The notes: a model not told the origin generated them from the sequence alone. A stretch of 64,000 bases of DNA from Sulfurospirillum halorespirans DSM 13726 (GCF_001723605.1 NZ_CP017111.1:1984001-2048000), one strand, 5' to 3'. Shown: positions 52,014 through 61,358, numbered from the stretch's first letter. Program-made: numbers and translations.

Positions 52014-53727
52014 CGCACATTCCTTTAAATTCTGCCAAGATAGATTCGATCTCGCCAATTCCCAGTTGCCAAAAACCCTCATCTTCAATATCAAACCCAA
52101 ACTTTTTAATCAGCTCTTTAGGACTTTGACTTCCCCCAGCACTTAAAAAAGCGGTGTAGTTTTGCACAAAAAGAGCTTTATCGCTTTTTTTGTAAAGTCC
52201 GTACAGCGCTAAGACAAGTAACTGCCCGTAACTATAGGCGTAGCAGTAAAAAGGTGAGTGGATAAAATGGGGAATATAACTCCACCACAGCGCATAATCT
52301 TTGCTAAGCGTAATGCTTTTGCCAAACATCTTTTGGCTCTCTTGCATCCAGTATTGATTGAAGGTTTCAAGATCCAGCTCGCCCTCGTGCGCGTGTACTT
52401 TACGCTCAAAGGTGGTAAAGTTGATCTGACGGTAAAGTGTTGAGAAAATATCTTCGATTTTACTCGCGTACAAAGAGCGTTTTTCGCTCGCACTTAAATT
52501 ATCTTTGATCGCATCAAAAATAAGCATCTCCGCAAACACCGAAGCGGTTTCGGAGGTCGTCAAAGGCGTGTCACTTCCAAGGTAGCCAACACCGCGTGAA
52601 AGGTATTGATGAATCGCGTGCCCTAACTCATGCGCCAAGGTAAAAAGATCGCGTCTGGTGTCCGTGTGATTGAGAAGCACGTAGGGATGGGTCGAAGGCG
52701 TTGCTGGATGCGAAAAAGCGCCCCCTCGTTTTTTATCTTTAGGAAATACGTCGATCCACCCTTTTTCGAACGCCATTGAGGCAATTTCATGAAATTTTGG
52801 ATTGAATTTCGCAAAAGCATCAAGAACGATCGCTTTGGATGTTTCAAAATCAAACGAAGCACTTGACGCTTCAAGTGGTGCGTAACGATCGTACTCATAG
52901 AGCTCATCAAGCCCCAAAAGTTTTGCTTTTTGCACGTAATACTCTTGCACCAAGGAAAAACTGCTCTCTGCACTTTTAATCAGAGCATCGACACTTTTTT
53001 GGGTGATTTTATTGTCCATATGGCGTGGTTGTTCAGCATTTTTGTAGCCGCGAAGTTCGCAATCACTCGCAAGATCGGTTTTAATCATGTTGAAAATATA
53101 CGCAAGAAGCGGTTGATGCGGTTTGAGTCCTTTGGTAAACGCACTCGCTGCTTTTTGTCTCACCTCACGGTCACTGTCTTGAAGTTTGCTCAAAATCTCC
53201 TCTTCCGAGAGTTTTTGCCCTTCATACGAAAATTTGAGGCGACTGAAATGCTCATCAAAAAGGCGGCTAAACGCCGAAGCGGACGTCATATCTTTTTTAA
53301 GTAAAATGCGTTCCTCTTTTTGACTGAGTTGATACGGTTTTTCTTCAACCAATGATTCTAAATAGTAGGTGTACATCGGAGCAGAAGCGATCAACTCTTC
53401 TTGTTTTGGTTTGGAAAGTTTGTTAAATTCAAGTTCAAAAAAGAGAAGGTTTTCAGCGATGTTGGAGTGAGCTTGTTGGTATTTGGCGTAAAAACCACCA
53501 TTGTCACTATTCGTTGCAAATTTCAAAAAAGCATAGGTCATAATGCGCCCAAGCTTCTCGTTGATCGATTCGTACTCACGAATGGACTCTAAAAATTCGT
53601 TGACATGTAACTCTTTGAGCTTGCCTTTGCAGACCGACTCCAAGCTTTTCGCACGCGATGCCGCATCTTTTAAATCCGCTTCTAACAACGTTTCGTTTTC
53701 ATACAGTGCTGATAAATCCCAATTCAA
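52006..53727 (-). CDS. pepF: oligoendopeptidase F (M3B)
   Basis: A 573-residue metallopeptidase. The zinc motif HELGHAIHQYLS is near residue 368, with downstream SETASVFAEMLIF supplying the third ligand Glu. PepF cuts short peptides in the cytoplasm. It follows the pabC-like gene by 3 nt in the pyrB-pabB-pabC-pepF run. A degenerate palindrome (TGACATGTAA) lies near 53600. Confidence 0.93.
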   Translation of the reverse strand: MNWDLSALYENETLLEADLKDAASRAKSLESVCKGKLKELHVNEFLESIREYESINEKLGRIMTYAFLKFATNSDNGGFYAKYQQAHSNIAENLLFFELEFNKLSKPKQEELIASAPMYTYYLESLVEEKPYQLSQKEERILLKKDMTSASAFSRLFDEHFSRLKFSYEGQKLSEEEILSKLQDSDREVRQKAASAFTKGLKPHQPLLAYIFNMIKTDLASDCELRGYKNAEQPRHMDNKITQKSVDALIKSAESSFSLVQEYYVQKAKLLGLDELYEYDRYAPLEASSASFDFETSKAIVLDAFAKFNPKFHEIASMAFEKGWIDVFPKDKKRGGAFSHPATPSTHPYVLLNHTDTRRDLFTLAHELGHAIHQYLSRGVGYLGSDTPLTTSETASVFAEMLIFDAIKDNLSASEKRSLYASKIEDIFSTLYRQINFTTFERKVHAHEGELDLETFNQYWMQESQKMFGKSITLSKDYALWWSYIPHFIHSPFYCYAYSYGQLLVLALYGLYKKSDKALFVQNYTAFLSAGGSQSPKELIKKFGFDIEDEGFWQLGIGEIESILAEFKGMCDA

Positions 53728-53730
53728 AAT

Positions 53731-54324
53731 TCAATCCTTAATAGATACTTTTTTAATTATTTTAAACCCTATAAGTGCATTCATTATAGCAAATTTCTCT
53801 GCTTTTTGGAGGCTTTTGATGTCTAAAACTTCAGCCTTCAATTCGCCACACGAGAGCAGTCGTGCGCGCGTGGTTCCCACCAAAAGGGGATGAAGGGGCG
53901 TTTTCCACTCGCCATCGATGAAAAGCGCGATATTGGCAATGCTGGTATCTTTGAGCTCACCGTTACATGTAAACAAAATATCATCAACATCATCGCGTAG
54001 ATGGGCATTCAATGCTTCTCGGTTGCAATACTTATACGCGTAGTCTATGTCCGCTTCTACGCGTGCAAAAGTTTGGAAGTCACGCGGTGTGTAAGGCAGA
54101 TACTCAATCTTATAAATCGTTTGGGCATATTCGACACGCACTTTACATGTAAACGCTTTAGGCGGATTTAAATGCTTTAAAAGTGCGATTTTCTGCGTTG
54201 ATCCATAGAGTTCTTGGCGCGTTTTATCAAAGCGTGCTTGATGAAACGAAAGGTGCTCAATTTCACCATTGACCGCTTTAAGCGTCTCAAAACACGGGGA
54301 TATAGACTTTATCACACAGCTCAT
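53731..54324 (-). CDS. pabC: class IV aminotransferase, aminodeoxychorismate lyase-like
   Basis: A 197-residue short class IV PLP enzyme. ATG 54324 ([11 protein letters not shown]) has AAGGAG 4 nt upstream. [22 protein letters not shown] at the start matches the PabC opening, and DDILFTCNGELKDTS then GTTRARLL are the PLP-phosphate region. It would turn aminodeoxychorismate into p-aminobenzoate and pyruvate. It overlaps pabB by 38 nt in another frame; in Campylobacter I recall related fused or paired genes. It has two palindromes (53963, 54142), both read as Phe-Thr-Cys. Confidence 0.82.
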   Translation of the reverse strand: MSCVIKSISPCFETLKAVNGEIEHLSFHQARFDKTRQELYGSTQKIALLKHLNPPKAFTCKVRVEYAQTIYKIEYLPYTPRDFQTFARVEADIDYAYKYCNREALNAHLRDDVDDILFTCNGELKDTSIANIALFIDGEWKTPLHPLLVGTTRARLLSCGELKAEVLDIKSLQKAEKFAIMNALIGFKIIKKVSIKD

Positions 54325-55249
54325 CGTACTCCTTTTGAGCATCGCTTAAAAGCGTGATGCCTCCACCGCTTTTAAAGACACAACCCTCTTCTGTTTTTTC
54401 CAAAAAGCGAATCATCACGGCACTGTCCAAACTTTCGCCATCATACACCCCAAAAACACCTGTAAAGTAACCTCGATCGTACCCTTCAAGACGCTCAATA
54501 ATCTCCACACTGCTTCGCTTTGGCGTGCCACTAATAGAGCCTGCTGGAAGCAGTTTGGCTATGATGGTTCCCACATTTTCATGCCAATTCTCATCCAATT
54601 TTCCCGTGATTTTGGAGCTTACATGTAAAAGCTCTTTGGTGCCTGCTTGAATCATTTCGACATAGCGAAACCGCTCCACACGTACTTCACGCGAAACCAT
54701 CGAGAGGTCATTGCGCAAAAGATCTACGACCATCACATGCTCCGCTTTTTCTTTCTCATCGCTCAAAATCATTTCTTCCGCATTAGGAATGCTCGCATCA
54801 ATGGTGCCTTTCATCGGATAGGTGCTGATCTGATTATCTTCGAGCTTCACAAAACGCTCAGGCGAAAAGCAGACAAAGTGCTCGTGATAGCACAGTTTAA
54901 ACGGAGCATTTGCGGTGTAAAAAAGAGTTTCAAGGGAGCCTGAAAACTCAACTTTGGTAGGTGCTGTAAGATTGAGCAGATAGGTGTTACCCGCTTTGAT
55001 TGCTTCGATAACCGCATCACATTGAGCGAAATAGTGCTCTTTGGAAGGAGGCGTTTTAATCCACGAAACATCGTTACATGTAAACAAATTGCACGCGTTA
55101 CTTTGGCTTTCTAACTGGTACAAAATGCCGCTTGGAACGGCATCGAGGGCAAAGACCTCAAACTGTTTTGCCGCATAATCAATCACAAAGAAAAAAGGCG
55201 TTCGCGCTTTGCCAAACGCATTGAGTTTTGAGGCAAACTCAATGTTCAA
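54287..55249 (-). CDS. pabB: aminodeoxychorismate synthase component I
   Basis: A 320-residue chorismate-binding enzyme: [51 protein letters not shown] and [15 protein letters not shown]. It aminates chorismate to ADC using ammonia from a PabA glutaminase, which is not in the window. It lacks the N-terminal part of TrpE, as PabB of this group does. It overlaps pyrB by 11 nt and the pabC-like gene by 38 nt. Palindromes at 54619 and 55074. Confidence 0.92.
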   Translation of the reverse strand: MNIEFASKLNAFGKARTPFFFVIDYAAKQFEVFALDAVPSGILYQLESQSNACNLFTCNDVSWIKTPPSKEHYFAQCDAVIEAIKAGNTYLLNLTAPTKVEFSGSLETLFYTANAPFKLCYHEHFVCFSPERFVKLEDNQISTYPMKGTIDASIPNAEEMILSDEKEKAEHVMVVDLLRNDLSMVSREVRVERFRYVEMIQAGTKELLHVSSKITGKLDENWHENVGTIIAKLLPAGSISGTPKRSSVEIIERLEGYDRGYFTGVFGVYDGESLDSAVMIRFLEKTEEGCVFKSGGGITLLSDAQKEYDELCDKVYIPVF

Positions 55250-56111
55250 TCAGCTTCTCCAAAACCGCCATTCGCACCGCCACACCGTTTTTAACTTGCT
55301 CTAAAATTTTGGAGCGTGGATCTTTCATCATAAAATCATCCACATCGACATTGCGATGCACTGGGCCTGGATGAAGGATGATAATGTCACGCTCTCCCAT
55401 CAGTTTAGAGGTAATGCAAAAATCGGTTCCATAATCTTTCAAAGAGGCGTAAATCTGATTAGCATGACGCTCGGTTTGCGCACGCAAACTCATAATCACA
55501 TCAACCTCATCGATCACCTCTTCGATACTATGATGCACACGAAGATCGGTTTGTGGCAAGAAATGCGGAGGTCCAACAAGAATGACTTCAACACCCACAC
55601 GCCCTAAAAGTTCGATATTGCTGTTGGCAACGCGCGAGTTTTTAATGTCTCCCACAATCGCCACTTTTTTACCTTTAATATCGCCAAAATGACGCTTCAT
55701 CGTAAAAAGGTCTAACAGCGCTTGGGTGGGGTGCGCATGGCTTCCATCACCGCCATTGACGATAGGACAGTTGACATAATTGGCTAAGATGTGAGGTACG
55801 CCAGAACTTTTATGGCGCACGACAATCGCGTCAGGTCCCATCGCATCAAGGTTAGCTGCGGTATCAAACAGCGTTTCGCCTTTACTCGAAGAGCTGCGTG
55901 AGACATCAAGACTGACAACCATTGCACCAAGGCGTTTGGCTGCGATTTCAAAACTGCTTCGTGTCCTCGTTGAGTTCTCAAAAAAGATGGTGATGACCGT
56001 TTTGTTTTTCAAAATTTCGCGTGGTTTTTCATCCAAAAACTCGGTTGCTCGCTCAAACAACTGCTCTATCTCTTCCAACGAAAAATCCCGTGTATTTATC
56101 AAATGGTTCAC
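55239..56111 (-). CDS. pyrB: aspartate carbamoyltransferase catalytic subunit
   Basis: A 290-residue ATCase. The start is GTG 56111 ([14 protein letters not shown]) with AAGGAG 6 nt upstream; the longer frame to 56189 is not supported. Motifs: [13 protein letters not shown] (carbamoyl phosphate loop), [11 protein letters not shown] and [10 protein letters not shown]. It makes carbamoyl aspartate in pyrimidine synthesis. No pyrI follows, as usual here. First gene of the pyrB-pabB-pabC-pepF-SspB-like run. Confidence 0.95.
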   Translation of the reverse strand: MNHLINTRDFSLEEIEQLFERATEFLDEKPREILKNKTVITIFFENSTRTRSSFEIAAKRLGAMVVSLDVSRSSSSKGETLFDTAANLDAMGPDAIVVRHKSSGVPHILANYVNCPIVNGGDGSHAHPTQALLDLFTMKRHFGDIKGKKVAIVGDIKNSRVANSNIELLGRVGVEVILVGPPHFLPQTDLRVHHSIEEVIDEVDVIMSLRAQTERHANQIYASLKDYGTDFCITSKLMGERDIIILHPGPVHRNVDVDDFMMKDPRSKILEQVKNGVAVRMAVLEKLIEH

Positions 56112-56218
56112 GCACCGCTCCTTGATGATTTTGCGAAAATAATAACAAATTTTGACTGTAAGTTTCGTTAACACTTCGTTCAATTGCATGTGCTACAATT
56201 CGCAAATAAGGAGTAAAC

Positions 56219-56740
56219 ATGAAAAAAATCTTTTATGCGTCACTTCTGCTTTTAGGTTCTCTCCTTTATGCGGAGACGCTCAATCTAACAGAAGAGGTAC
56301 GCGTCATAACCAGTAAACCAGAGTACCGTATGGTCAACTCACGGGTTCCATACCAAGAGTGTTGGGATGAGCAAGTTGAAGTGCATTATGCTCCACAACC
56401 GTCCAATGATGGCAGCGGCGTAGCGGGTGCGCTCATTGGTGGTGTCGCAGGCGGTGTTTTAGGGCATCAAGTGGGTGGTGGTAGAGGTAACACAGCAGCA
56501 ACCGTGGGTGGTGCCATCGTAGGAACCTTGGTGGGTAAAAATCTTGCAGAAAATGCAACGAGCACACCGCCACCTCCAGGATACCGCATAGAGAGACGTT
56601 GTGCGACTCGTTATGAAGAGAAAAGTATGGAACAATTTATGGGGTATCGCAACACGGCGAACTATAAAGGTCAGACGATTGTTAAGTATTCGGACAAACC
56701 CTTAGAGTTTATCCGCTTGAACGTCATGGTAACGTACTAA
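56219..56740 (+). CDS. glycine-zipper 2TM-domain envelope protein
   Basis: A 173-residue protein with a signal peptide (cleavage near LLYA-ET) and a glycine zipper at about residues 67-110, including GALIGGVAGGVLGHQVGGG. The C-terminal part has a Cys pair and YRIERRCATRY. Such proteins resemble the SlyB/PcpA type outer-membrane or periplasmic proteins, but have no lipobox here. Function unknown. Its last 39 nt overlap bioD on the other strand. Confidence 0.75.
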   Translation: MKKIFYASLLLLGSLLYAETLNLTEEVRVITSKPEYRMVNSRVPYQECWDEQVEVHYAPQPSNDGSGVAGALIGGVAGGVLGHQVGGGRGNTAATVGGAIVGTLVGKNLAENATSTPPPPGYRIERRCATRYEEKSMEQFMGYRNTANYKGQTIVKYSDKPLEFIRLNVMVTY

Positions 56741-57376
56741 ACTCTTCAAAATTTCATCCATATCGTCTTGGACTGAGAGCACTCTGCCAAATACTTTTTT
56801 GAAAAATGGCAGGGTGGTTTCATCAAAAGAGGCACGATCTCCTTTAAAATTAACACACCACTCATAATCATCCACACCTAAACCATCCAGCAGATGCAGA
56901 TTGAGCAAAATATCGTTGATGCAGCCGAGTTGATCGTGCCCGACGAGCAGTGTTTTGGCATTAAACAGACGAATAAAATCGTACATGTAAAGATCTTCTT
57001 CAATGGGAACCAAAAGCCCGCCCGCCCCTTCAATCAAGACAATATCGCACAGCGCTTCGATCTTGGCATACGCACTCTCTAACAATTCCAAACTCACTTT
57101 TTTGCGTCCTTTTGCCACAAAGGGCGCCGCAGGGAGTTCAAATTGATAGGGCACAATGTCACGAAGTTTTAACACTTCTAGGGCAGGATGATACCGTTTT
57201 GCCGTTTCAAAAAGCAGTGTGGCATCCACAGGATGCGTCACAACACCCGTTTCTATCGGCTTCATAACACCGACTTTAAATCCTTTGGCACTCAGTGCTT
57301 CTAAAAGTTTTAAGGTTGTGTAGGTTTTACCAACATCGGTGTTGGTGGCAGTAATAAAAATGGGGGGATATTTCAT
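56702..57376 (-). CDS. bioD: dethiobiotin synthetase
   Basis: A 224-residue P-loop enzyme. The loop is ATNTDVGKTYTTLKLLE and the second motif VLIEGAGGLLVPI. It closes the ureido ring of dethiobiotin with CO2 and ATP. No other bio gene is in the window. It is the only gene read through a TACATGTA core in the third frame (56982, Leu-Tyr-Met-Tyr), and there the palindrome has the one base change that removes its stop. Confidence 0.93.
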   Translation of the reverse strand: MKYPPIFITATNTDVGKTYTTLKLLEALSAKGFKVGVMKPIETGVVTHPVDATLLFETAKRYHPALEVLKLRDIVPYQFELPAAPFVAKGRKKVSLELLESAYAKIEALCDIVLIEGAGGLLVPIEEDLYMYDFIRLFNAKTLLVGHDQLGCINDILLNLHLLDGLGVDDYEWCVNFKGDRASFDETTLPFFKKVFGRVLSVQDDMDEILKSLVRYHDVQADKL

Positions 57377-57418
57377 AGAAAACTTCTTTTTTTGCGTTAT
57401 TATAGCAAAAATGTTTTA

Positions 57419-57449
57419 GTGCTAGGACGCTTTTTGTGCGTCCTAGCAC
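57419..57449 (-). terminator. hairpin terminator after the 57.45-57.88 kb membrane-protein gene
   Basis: GTGCTAGGACGC-TTTTTGT-GCGTCCTAGCAC, a perfect 12-bp stem with a 7-nt loop, directly after the stop at 57454. The 3' side on the minus strand reads TAAAACATTTTTG, a weak T-run. Confidence 0.6.
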
Positions 57450-57453
57450 GGAT

Positions 57454-57876
57454 TTAGCCTATGAGATAACGCGTTAAAAAACCAAGAGACGCGGCAACGA
57501 TGTGCGGTGCTCCGAACAAAAACGTTGCAAAAACTTGAACAAGAATGCTTTTTTTAAGCTTCATTCCAAAGATAATCAGCGTTCCAATAAACGTTGTGGC
57601 AAAAATGTAGGAGAGTGCATGCGTTAGCTCATACGAAGGGTCGTACTTAATGCTTGCAAGGGCTAGGGAAATCACATACGCCGTGATAAAATACCCGATA
57701 ACATTCGTAAGTGTTTCATAGCGTTGAAACTTCTCGTAAAAATCTTCCACACTCGGAGGCGGCAACCCTTTAGACTCTTTGAGCTTTTTAGACGCGATAG
57801 CCCTTTTTTCAAAGAACAGGAAGGCGAATAAATTCAAGGCAACGCCAAGCGGAACGATTAAGAACAGTGCATCCAT
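57454..57876 (-). CDS. four-helix membrane protein, unknown function
   Basis: A 140-residue inner-membrane protein with hydrophobic stretches at about 3-22, 56-76, 88-106 and 112-138. The polar loop between the first two has KGLPPPSVEDFYEKFQRYE. I recognise no family. It has its own terminator and appears to be a single-gene unit between bioD and the AraC regulator. The start has AAGGAGTTTGTT upstream. Confidence 0.6.
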   Translation of the reverse strand: MDALFLIVPLGVALNLFAFLFFEKRAIASKKLKESKGLPPPSVEDFYEKFQRYETLTNVIGYFITAYVISLALASIKYDPSYELTHALSYIFATTFIGTLIIFGMKLKKSILVQVFATFLFGAPHIVAASLGFLTRYLIG

Positions 57877-57970
57877 AACAAACTCCTTGTCTCATTTTCG
57901 TGATATGTGAAGATTGTAACTTTCGTTTGTTTGGGGGTTGCTTAAAAGAAATCATTAATCATAATTTATA

Positions 57971-58834
57971 CTACTTAAATCGTACGGGCACACAAAAATC
58001 CAGATCAAACAGCTCATCAGCCTCGATAAAATGGTTTTTACGGTACAAGGCAAACGAAGGAAGTGCCGCTTTTTCATACACACTTTTTGGCAACCAATCG
58101 TGGTAAATCACATCCATATATTTTTTCAAATCACCGTATTTTCCTTGCAGTGAAAAAACCGCACAAAATGTAGGAGGAATACGCATCACGCCCACTTCAC
58201 CGCTTCGGTAAAATTTTTGGTGCGATGGAAGCTCTAAACAGGCGACATAATGGCACTGGGATGATTCCACAAAGCGAGGATTACTGTGATGCAGACCGGT
58301 CATCTTTTGCTGTGCAAAATCAATGCCTTCGTGAAGCGCCCATGCTTGAAGTTTCAACCATGCCATCTTAATGCTACGATCGTACCCTTTGTGCCGCACA
58401 TATGCCACATCAAAACTGGGCATCGAGCAGATCTTTACATGTAAAGGGGTATTTGCAAACGTATAGTCCCTGTTTTCATTGGCACGATCGACTTCGCGCC
58501 ACTTCGTTGGGGTCACACCAAAGTTCTCTTTAAAGGCTTGTGAAAACGAAGCATTGGAGCTAAAACCTACCTCATGCATAATGTGCGTGATCGTCGCATC
58601 GGGGTTAAACAGCAGCAAATTAGCAGCATGCTCAAGCTTAACGCGCTTAATGTACGCATGCACACTCTCTTTGATCTGCTCCTTGAAAATACGGTTAAAG
58701 TGAAACGGTGACATCGCCACCAAAGAGGAGAGCTCCTCGACACTAAAGTTTTTTCCAATAGCGCCATGAATGTAAAAAAGTACCTCATTGACACGCTCAA
58801 TATGGTCATTTTTCGTGTTTATTTTGTGTTTCAT
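57971..58834 (-). CDS. AraC-family regulator with GyrI-like effector domain
   Basis: A 287-residue regulator. The AraC DNA-binding domain is at the N-terminus (about 10-110), with FSVEELSSLVAMSPFHFNRI and GFSSNASFSQAFKENFG as the two helix-turn-helix units. The C-terminal GyrI/Rob-like domain (about 125-287) binds small ligands in relatives such as Rob. The ATG at 58834 lies only 6-7 nt after a perfect -10, so the mRNA may be leaderless. It is divergent from the aminotransferase gene, a possible target. One full palindrome (58434). Confidence 0.88.
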   Translation of the reverse strand: MKHKINTKNDHIERVNEVLFYIHGAIGKNFSVEELSSLVAMSPFHFNRIFKEQIKESVHAYIKRVKLEHAANLLLFNPDATITHIMHEVGFSSNASFSQAFKENFGVTPTKWREVDRANENRDYTFANTPLHVKICSMPSFDVAYVRHKGYDRSIKMAWLKLQAWALHEGIDFAQQKMTGLHHSNPRFVESSQCHYVACLELPSHQKFYRSGEVGVMRIPPTFCAVFSLQGKYGDLKKYMDVIYHDWLPKSVYEKAALPSFALYRKNHFIEADELFDLDFCVPVRFK

Positions 58835-58840
58835 GCCACA

Positions 58841-58846
58841 ATTATA
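58841..58846 (-). promoter_or_regulatory. -10 box of the AraC-type gene, implying a leaderless mRNA
   Basis: Minus-strand TATAAT in GTGCTATAATTGTGGCATG. The ATG begins 7 bases after the box, where transcription should start. No ribosome-binding site is visible. Confidence 0.45.
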
Positions 58847-58903
58847 GCACAAATGGACAAAGCTAATCCCTCATTTTAGATGGCACAGCACTCGAAGAAG
58901 CGC

Positions 58904-58909
58904 TATAAT
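58904..58909 (+). promoter_or_regulatory. -10 box of the aminotransferase gene
   Basis: TATAAT in GCGCTATAATACG, 26 nt before the ATG at 58936. It faces the AraC-type promoter about 60 bp away. Confidence 0.5.
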
Positions 58910-58935
58910 ACGATACATTTTAACAAAGGCTAGAC

Positions 58936-60096
58936 ATGCAAACCAAATTTGCAAAACGTGTTACCACGGCGTCACGTTCATTTACCCGTACCATCTTAGA
59001 TTTAACGGCACAAAGTTCCATCATCTCGTTTGCAGGTGGACTTCCTGATGCGGCACTTTTTCCACGAGAAAACATCGAAAAACATGCCAAAGAACTCTTC
59101 AAAACCGAAGACAACCGTCTGTTCCAATACAGTAACGCTTCGGGCGTTGAAGCACTCAAAGTGGAAATCGCTAAGAAATACGTCAACACCACTTCAGCGC
59201 AGATCATGCTCACCAACGGCTCGCAACAAGGGCTTGATTTGGTCTGTAAAACCTTTTTGGATGAGAAAGATTGCATCATCGTCGAAGACCCAAGTTACCT
59301 AGCCGCCCTTGGACTTTTTCACATGTACAACGCGACCATCAAAGCCGTTCCCCTCAGCTCAAAAGGCGTTGATACGGAAGTTTTGGAAGTTTTGTTTCGA
59401 GATTATTCGCCTAAGTTTTTCTATACGATTCCTATTTTTCAAAACCCAACAGGTTACTCGTATACGTTAGAAAATCGTCACGAAGTGGTACGTTTGGCTC
59501 AAAAATATAACGTCATTTTACTCGAAGACAGCCCGTATGAAGCGCTTCGTTATGACGGTGTTCAAACCACAGCTTTTGCGGATTTGCTCCCCGAACTGAC
59601 CATCGCACTGGGAACGTTTTCTAAAACACTCGCCCCTGATTTTCGCATCGGCTGGATGAAAGCACCCCAAGAGATTATCAGCGCGCTAACGCTCTCCAAA
59701 GAGAGCACGGATCTGCAAAACTCAAAGTTTTTCCAACACATCTGTGCCAAAATGATGCAAAGCGGTGAGTTGCAAGAACATACCAAAACACTGATCGCAT
59801 ACTACCGACCCAAACGCGATGCGATGGTTAATGCACTGCATAAGCTTTTTGGTGATAGCATCGAATTTGTCGTACCGGAGGGCGGAATGTTCATTTGGGT
59901 GAATTTTAAAAAATGCGCTGATAGTATGAAACTTTTTGATGTGGCAATTAAAAAAGGAGTTGCCTTTGTTCCAGGAAGTGTTTTCTTTGCCGATAAACGC
60001 GTCACCTCTTATGGAAGACTCAACTACACCAACTCAAGCCTTGAGCAGATTGAAACGGGTGTTAAAAAGCTTTACGAGGCGTATCAAAAAGTCTAG
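58936..60096 (+). CDS. PLP-dependent class I/II aminotransferase (LysN/MocR-type fold)
   Basis: A 386-residue fold-type I aminotransferase. PLP lysine is in LGTFSKTLAPDFRIGWM. Others: SFAGGLPDAALFP, TNGSQQGLDLV, PIFQNPTGYSYT and LLEDSPYEALRYDG. The family includes 2-aminoadipate and branched or aromatic amino-acid transaminases; the substrate is unclear. It lies divergent from an AraC-type regulator with a ligand domain. A hairpin follows its stop. Confidence 0.88.
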   Translation: MQTKFAKRVTTASRSFTRTILDLTAQSSIISFAGGLPDAALFPRENIEKHAKELFKTEDNRLFQYSNASGVEALKVEIAKKYVNTTSAQIMLTNGSQQGLDLVCKTFLDEKDCIIVEDPSYLAALGLFHMYNATIKAVPLSSKGVDTEVLEVLFRDYSPKFFYTIPIFQNPTGYSYTLENRHEVVRLAQKYNVILLEDSPYEALRYDGVQTTAFADLLPELTIALGTFSKTLAPDFRIGWMKAPQEIISALTLSKESTDLQNSKFFQHICAKMMQSGELQEHTKTLIAYYRPKRDAMVNALHKLFGDSIEFVVPEGGMFIWVNFKKCADSMKLFDVAIKKGVAFVPGSVFFADKRVTSYGRLNYTNSSLEQIETGVKKLYEAYQKV

Positions 60097-60147
60097 CACC
60101 AAGGGGGCATGGGCTTTCTGCCAAAGATTACCTAGTGTTAACGTAGT

Positions 60148-60168
60148 TTTTAAAGCTTTGCTTTAAAA
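60148..60168 (+). terminator. hairpin after the aminotransferase gene
   Basis: TTTTAAAGC-TTT-GCTTTAAAA, a 9-bp perfect stem about 50 nt after the stop. There is no following T-run, so function as a terminator is uncertain. Confidence 0.4.
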
Positions 60169-60179
60169 GCGTGTCAAGA

Positions 60180-60215
60180 GTAAAGAAAGAGGGATTACCC
60201 TCTCTCTTTCTTTAC
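60180..60215 (-). terminator. hairpin at the end of the NikK/NikL-like pair
   Basis: GTAAAGAAAGAG and CTCTTTCTTTAC pair over 12 bp, with an inner GGG-ATTA-CCC. It covers the last codons and stop of the NikL-like gene, and the palindrome TTTACATGTAAA (60211-60222) overlaps its outer edge. Confidence 0.45.
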
Positions 60216-60635
60216 ATGTAAACGTGCTTTCCATGCCAAAAGCAGTCCAAAAAATCCTACAATTAAACTGATTCCTGAGATAATTTGCGCGTATTTGGTA
60301 AACAGTGGCGCAGACTCCCAGATCATCACATGATTTTGATCCACTTCAAAGCTGATGTTAAAAAGATGCCCCCCATGGTCACTTCCTGGTGTTGCAACGA
60401 GTTTCCACATCCCCGCACGATCGGGCACAAAAGCGACAATCCCATTTTTATCACTCTGCCCTTCTTGAAACGGCAAGCTCGCATTGGGAGCATACAGCGT
60501 ATACGGAGCATAAGAAGCAGGCTCTGAGCCTAAGAGCAGTTGAACCGCCATCGCACCCTCTTTAAACGAGTGCTCAACACTGTGCGCAAAAAGTGACGAT
60601 GAAAAGATACAAAGCAAAATCCAAAGAAGTCGCAT
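60195..60635 (-). CDS. small periplasmic membrane-anchored protein, NikL-like
   Basis: A 146-residue protein with a signal peptide (LLWILLCIFSSSLFA), a periplasmic domain with His-rich HSVEHSF and GSDHGGHLF, and one C-terminal helix (IISGISLIVGFFGLLLAW) with a basic cytoplasmic end. Size and layout resemble NikL, an accessory part of ECF-type nickel uptake in some bacteria. The NikMQO core is not present here, so this rests on pairing with the DUF4198 gene. It starts directly after that gene. Confidence 0.5.
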   Translation of the reverse strand: MRLLWILLCIFSSSLFAHSVEHSFKEGAMAVQLLLGSEPASYAPYTLYAPNASLPFQEGQSDKNGIVAFVPDRAGMWKLVATPGSDHGGHLFNISFEVDQNHVMIWESAPLFTKYAQIISGISLIVGFFGLLLAWKARLHVKKERG

Positions 60636-61331
60636 CTATTTCACCGTAAAGGAGAGACTACTTTGAATCGTCACAGCGTCTACGGAAGGATCTGCATATT
60701 GTTGTGCATAATATTTTGCTGCTACAATAAAGAGCCCTTTTTTCTTCACAGGAATCTGCGCAATGCCGTACGCGTCGGTTTTATAACCAGGTTCTTCCTC
60801 ATCACTGCTTTCAAAACCAGCGTTGGCTAAAGGTACGCCCTCTTTTAAAACAAGCACAGGAAAGGTATCGCCCACTTTAAGCATCAACGGGTTCACAAGA
60901 GGAACAACCTCCATGTAAAGACCCACAGGCTTGCTAAACGCTTCATTCCAACTAAAGAGTGTTTTGCTAAATTTATGGCTTTTGAGTGTCCCAAAAACGA
61001 CACCTTTGGCTTGATTAGCACTCACATGCTCAAACCCTTTGGTTCCTTTAACCCAATGCCCTGCATCAAAAGAGAAGCTCATCATTCCCACATCCGCATC
61101 GGTTAAAATCTTAGGCACGCTACTACTGTAATCAATCCCAGCCGAAATCGGTTTTCCGTTCACACCAAACGCTTTAACCCCTTTGAGTTGCTCTTTCGCA
61201 TAAGGCTCAAATGTTTCATGATTCCAGTAGATAGCCTCATAGCTATTCTCCTTTTTGGATGCCACAACTTGATGGGCAAAACAGACGCTGGCGGTAAAAA
61301 CGCTCAAAAGCAACAATGAAAAAACTTTCAC
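60636..61331 (-). CDS. DUF4198-type periplasmic protein, NikK-like
   Basis: A 231-residue secreted protein (signal peptide LLLLSVFTASVCFA, next residues HQVVASKK). The fold pattern PLVNPLMLKVGDTFPVLVL, GVPLANAGFE and YKTDAYGIAQIPVKKKGLFIV is that of DUF4198/carboxypeptidase-like beta sandwiches. Such proteins pair with NikL in nickel and cobalt uptake. Mature N-terminal His could bind metal. Metal transport is an inference. Two AT-rich palindromes lie upstream. Confidence 0.55.
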   Translation of the reverse strand: MKVFSLLLLSVFTASVCFAHQVVASKKENSYEAIYWNHETFEPYAKEQLKGVKAFGVNGKPISAGIDYSSSVPKILTDADVGMMSFSFDAGHWVKGTKGFEHVSANQAKGVVFGTLKSHKFSKTLFSWNEAFSKPVGLYMEVVPLVNPLMLKVGDTFPVLVLKEGVPLANAGFESSDEEEPGYKTDAYGIAQIPVKKKGLFIVAAKYYAQQYADPSVDAVTIQSSLSFTVK

Positions 61332-61358
61332 GAAAACTCCTTGAAGATGAATTAAAAA

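Noticed and set aside
53590-53610. TGACATGTAA near 53600, GCATGTAA near 12970 and CACATGTAC near 59325 as further copies of the palindrome
   Set aside because: They break the TACATGTA core, so I left them out of the count.
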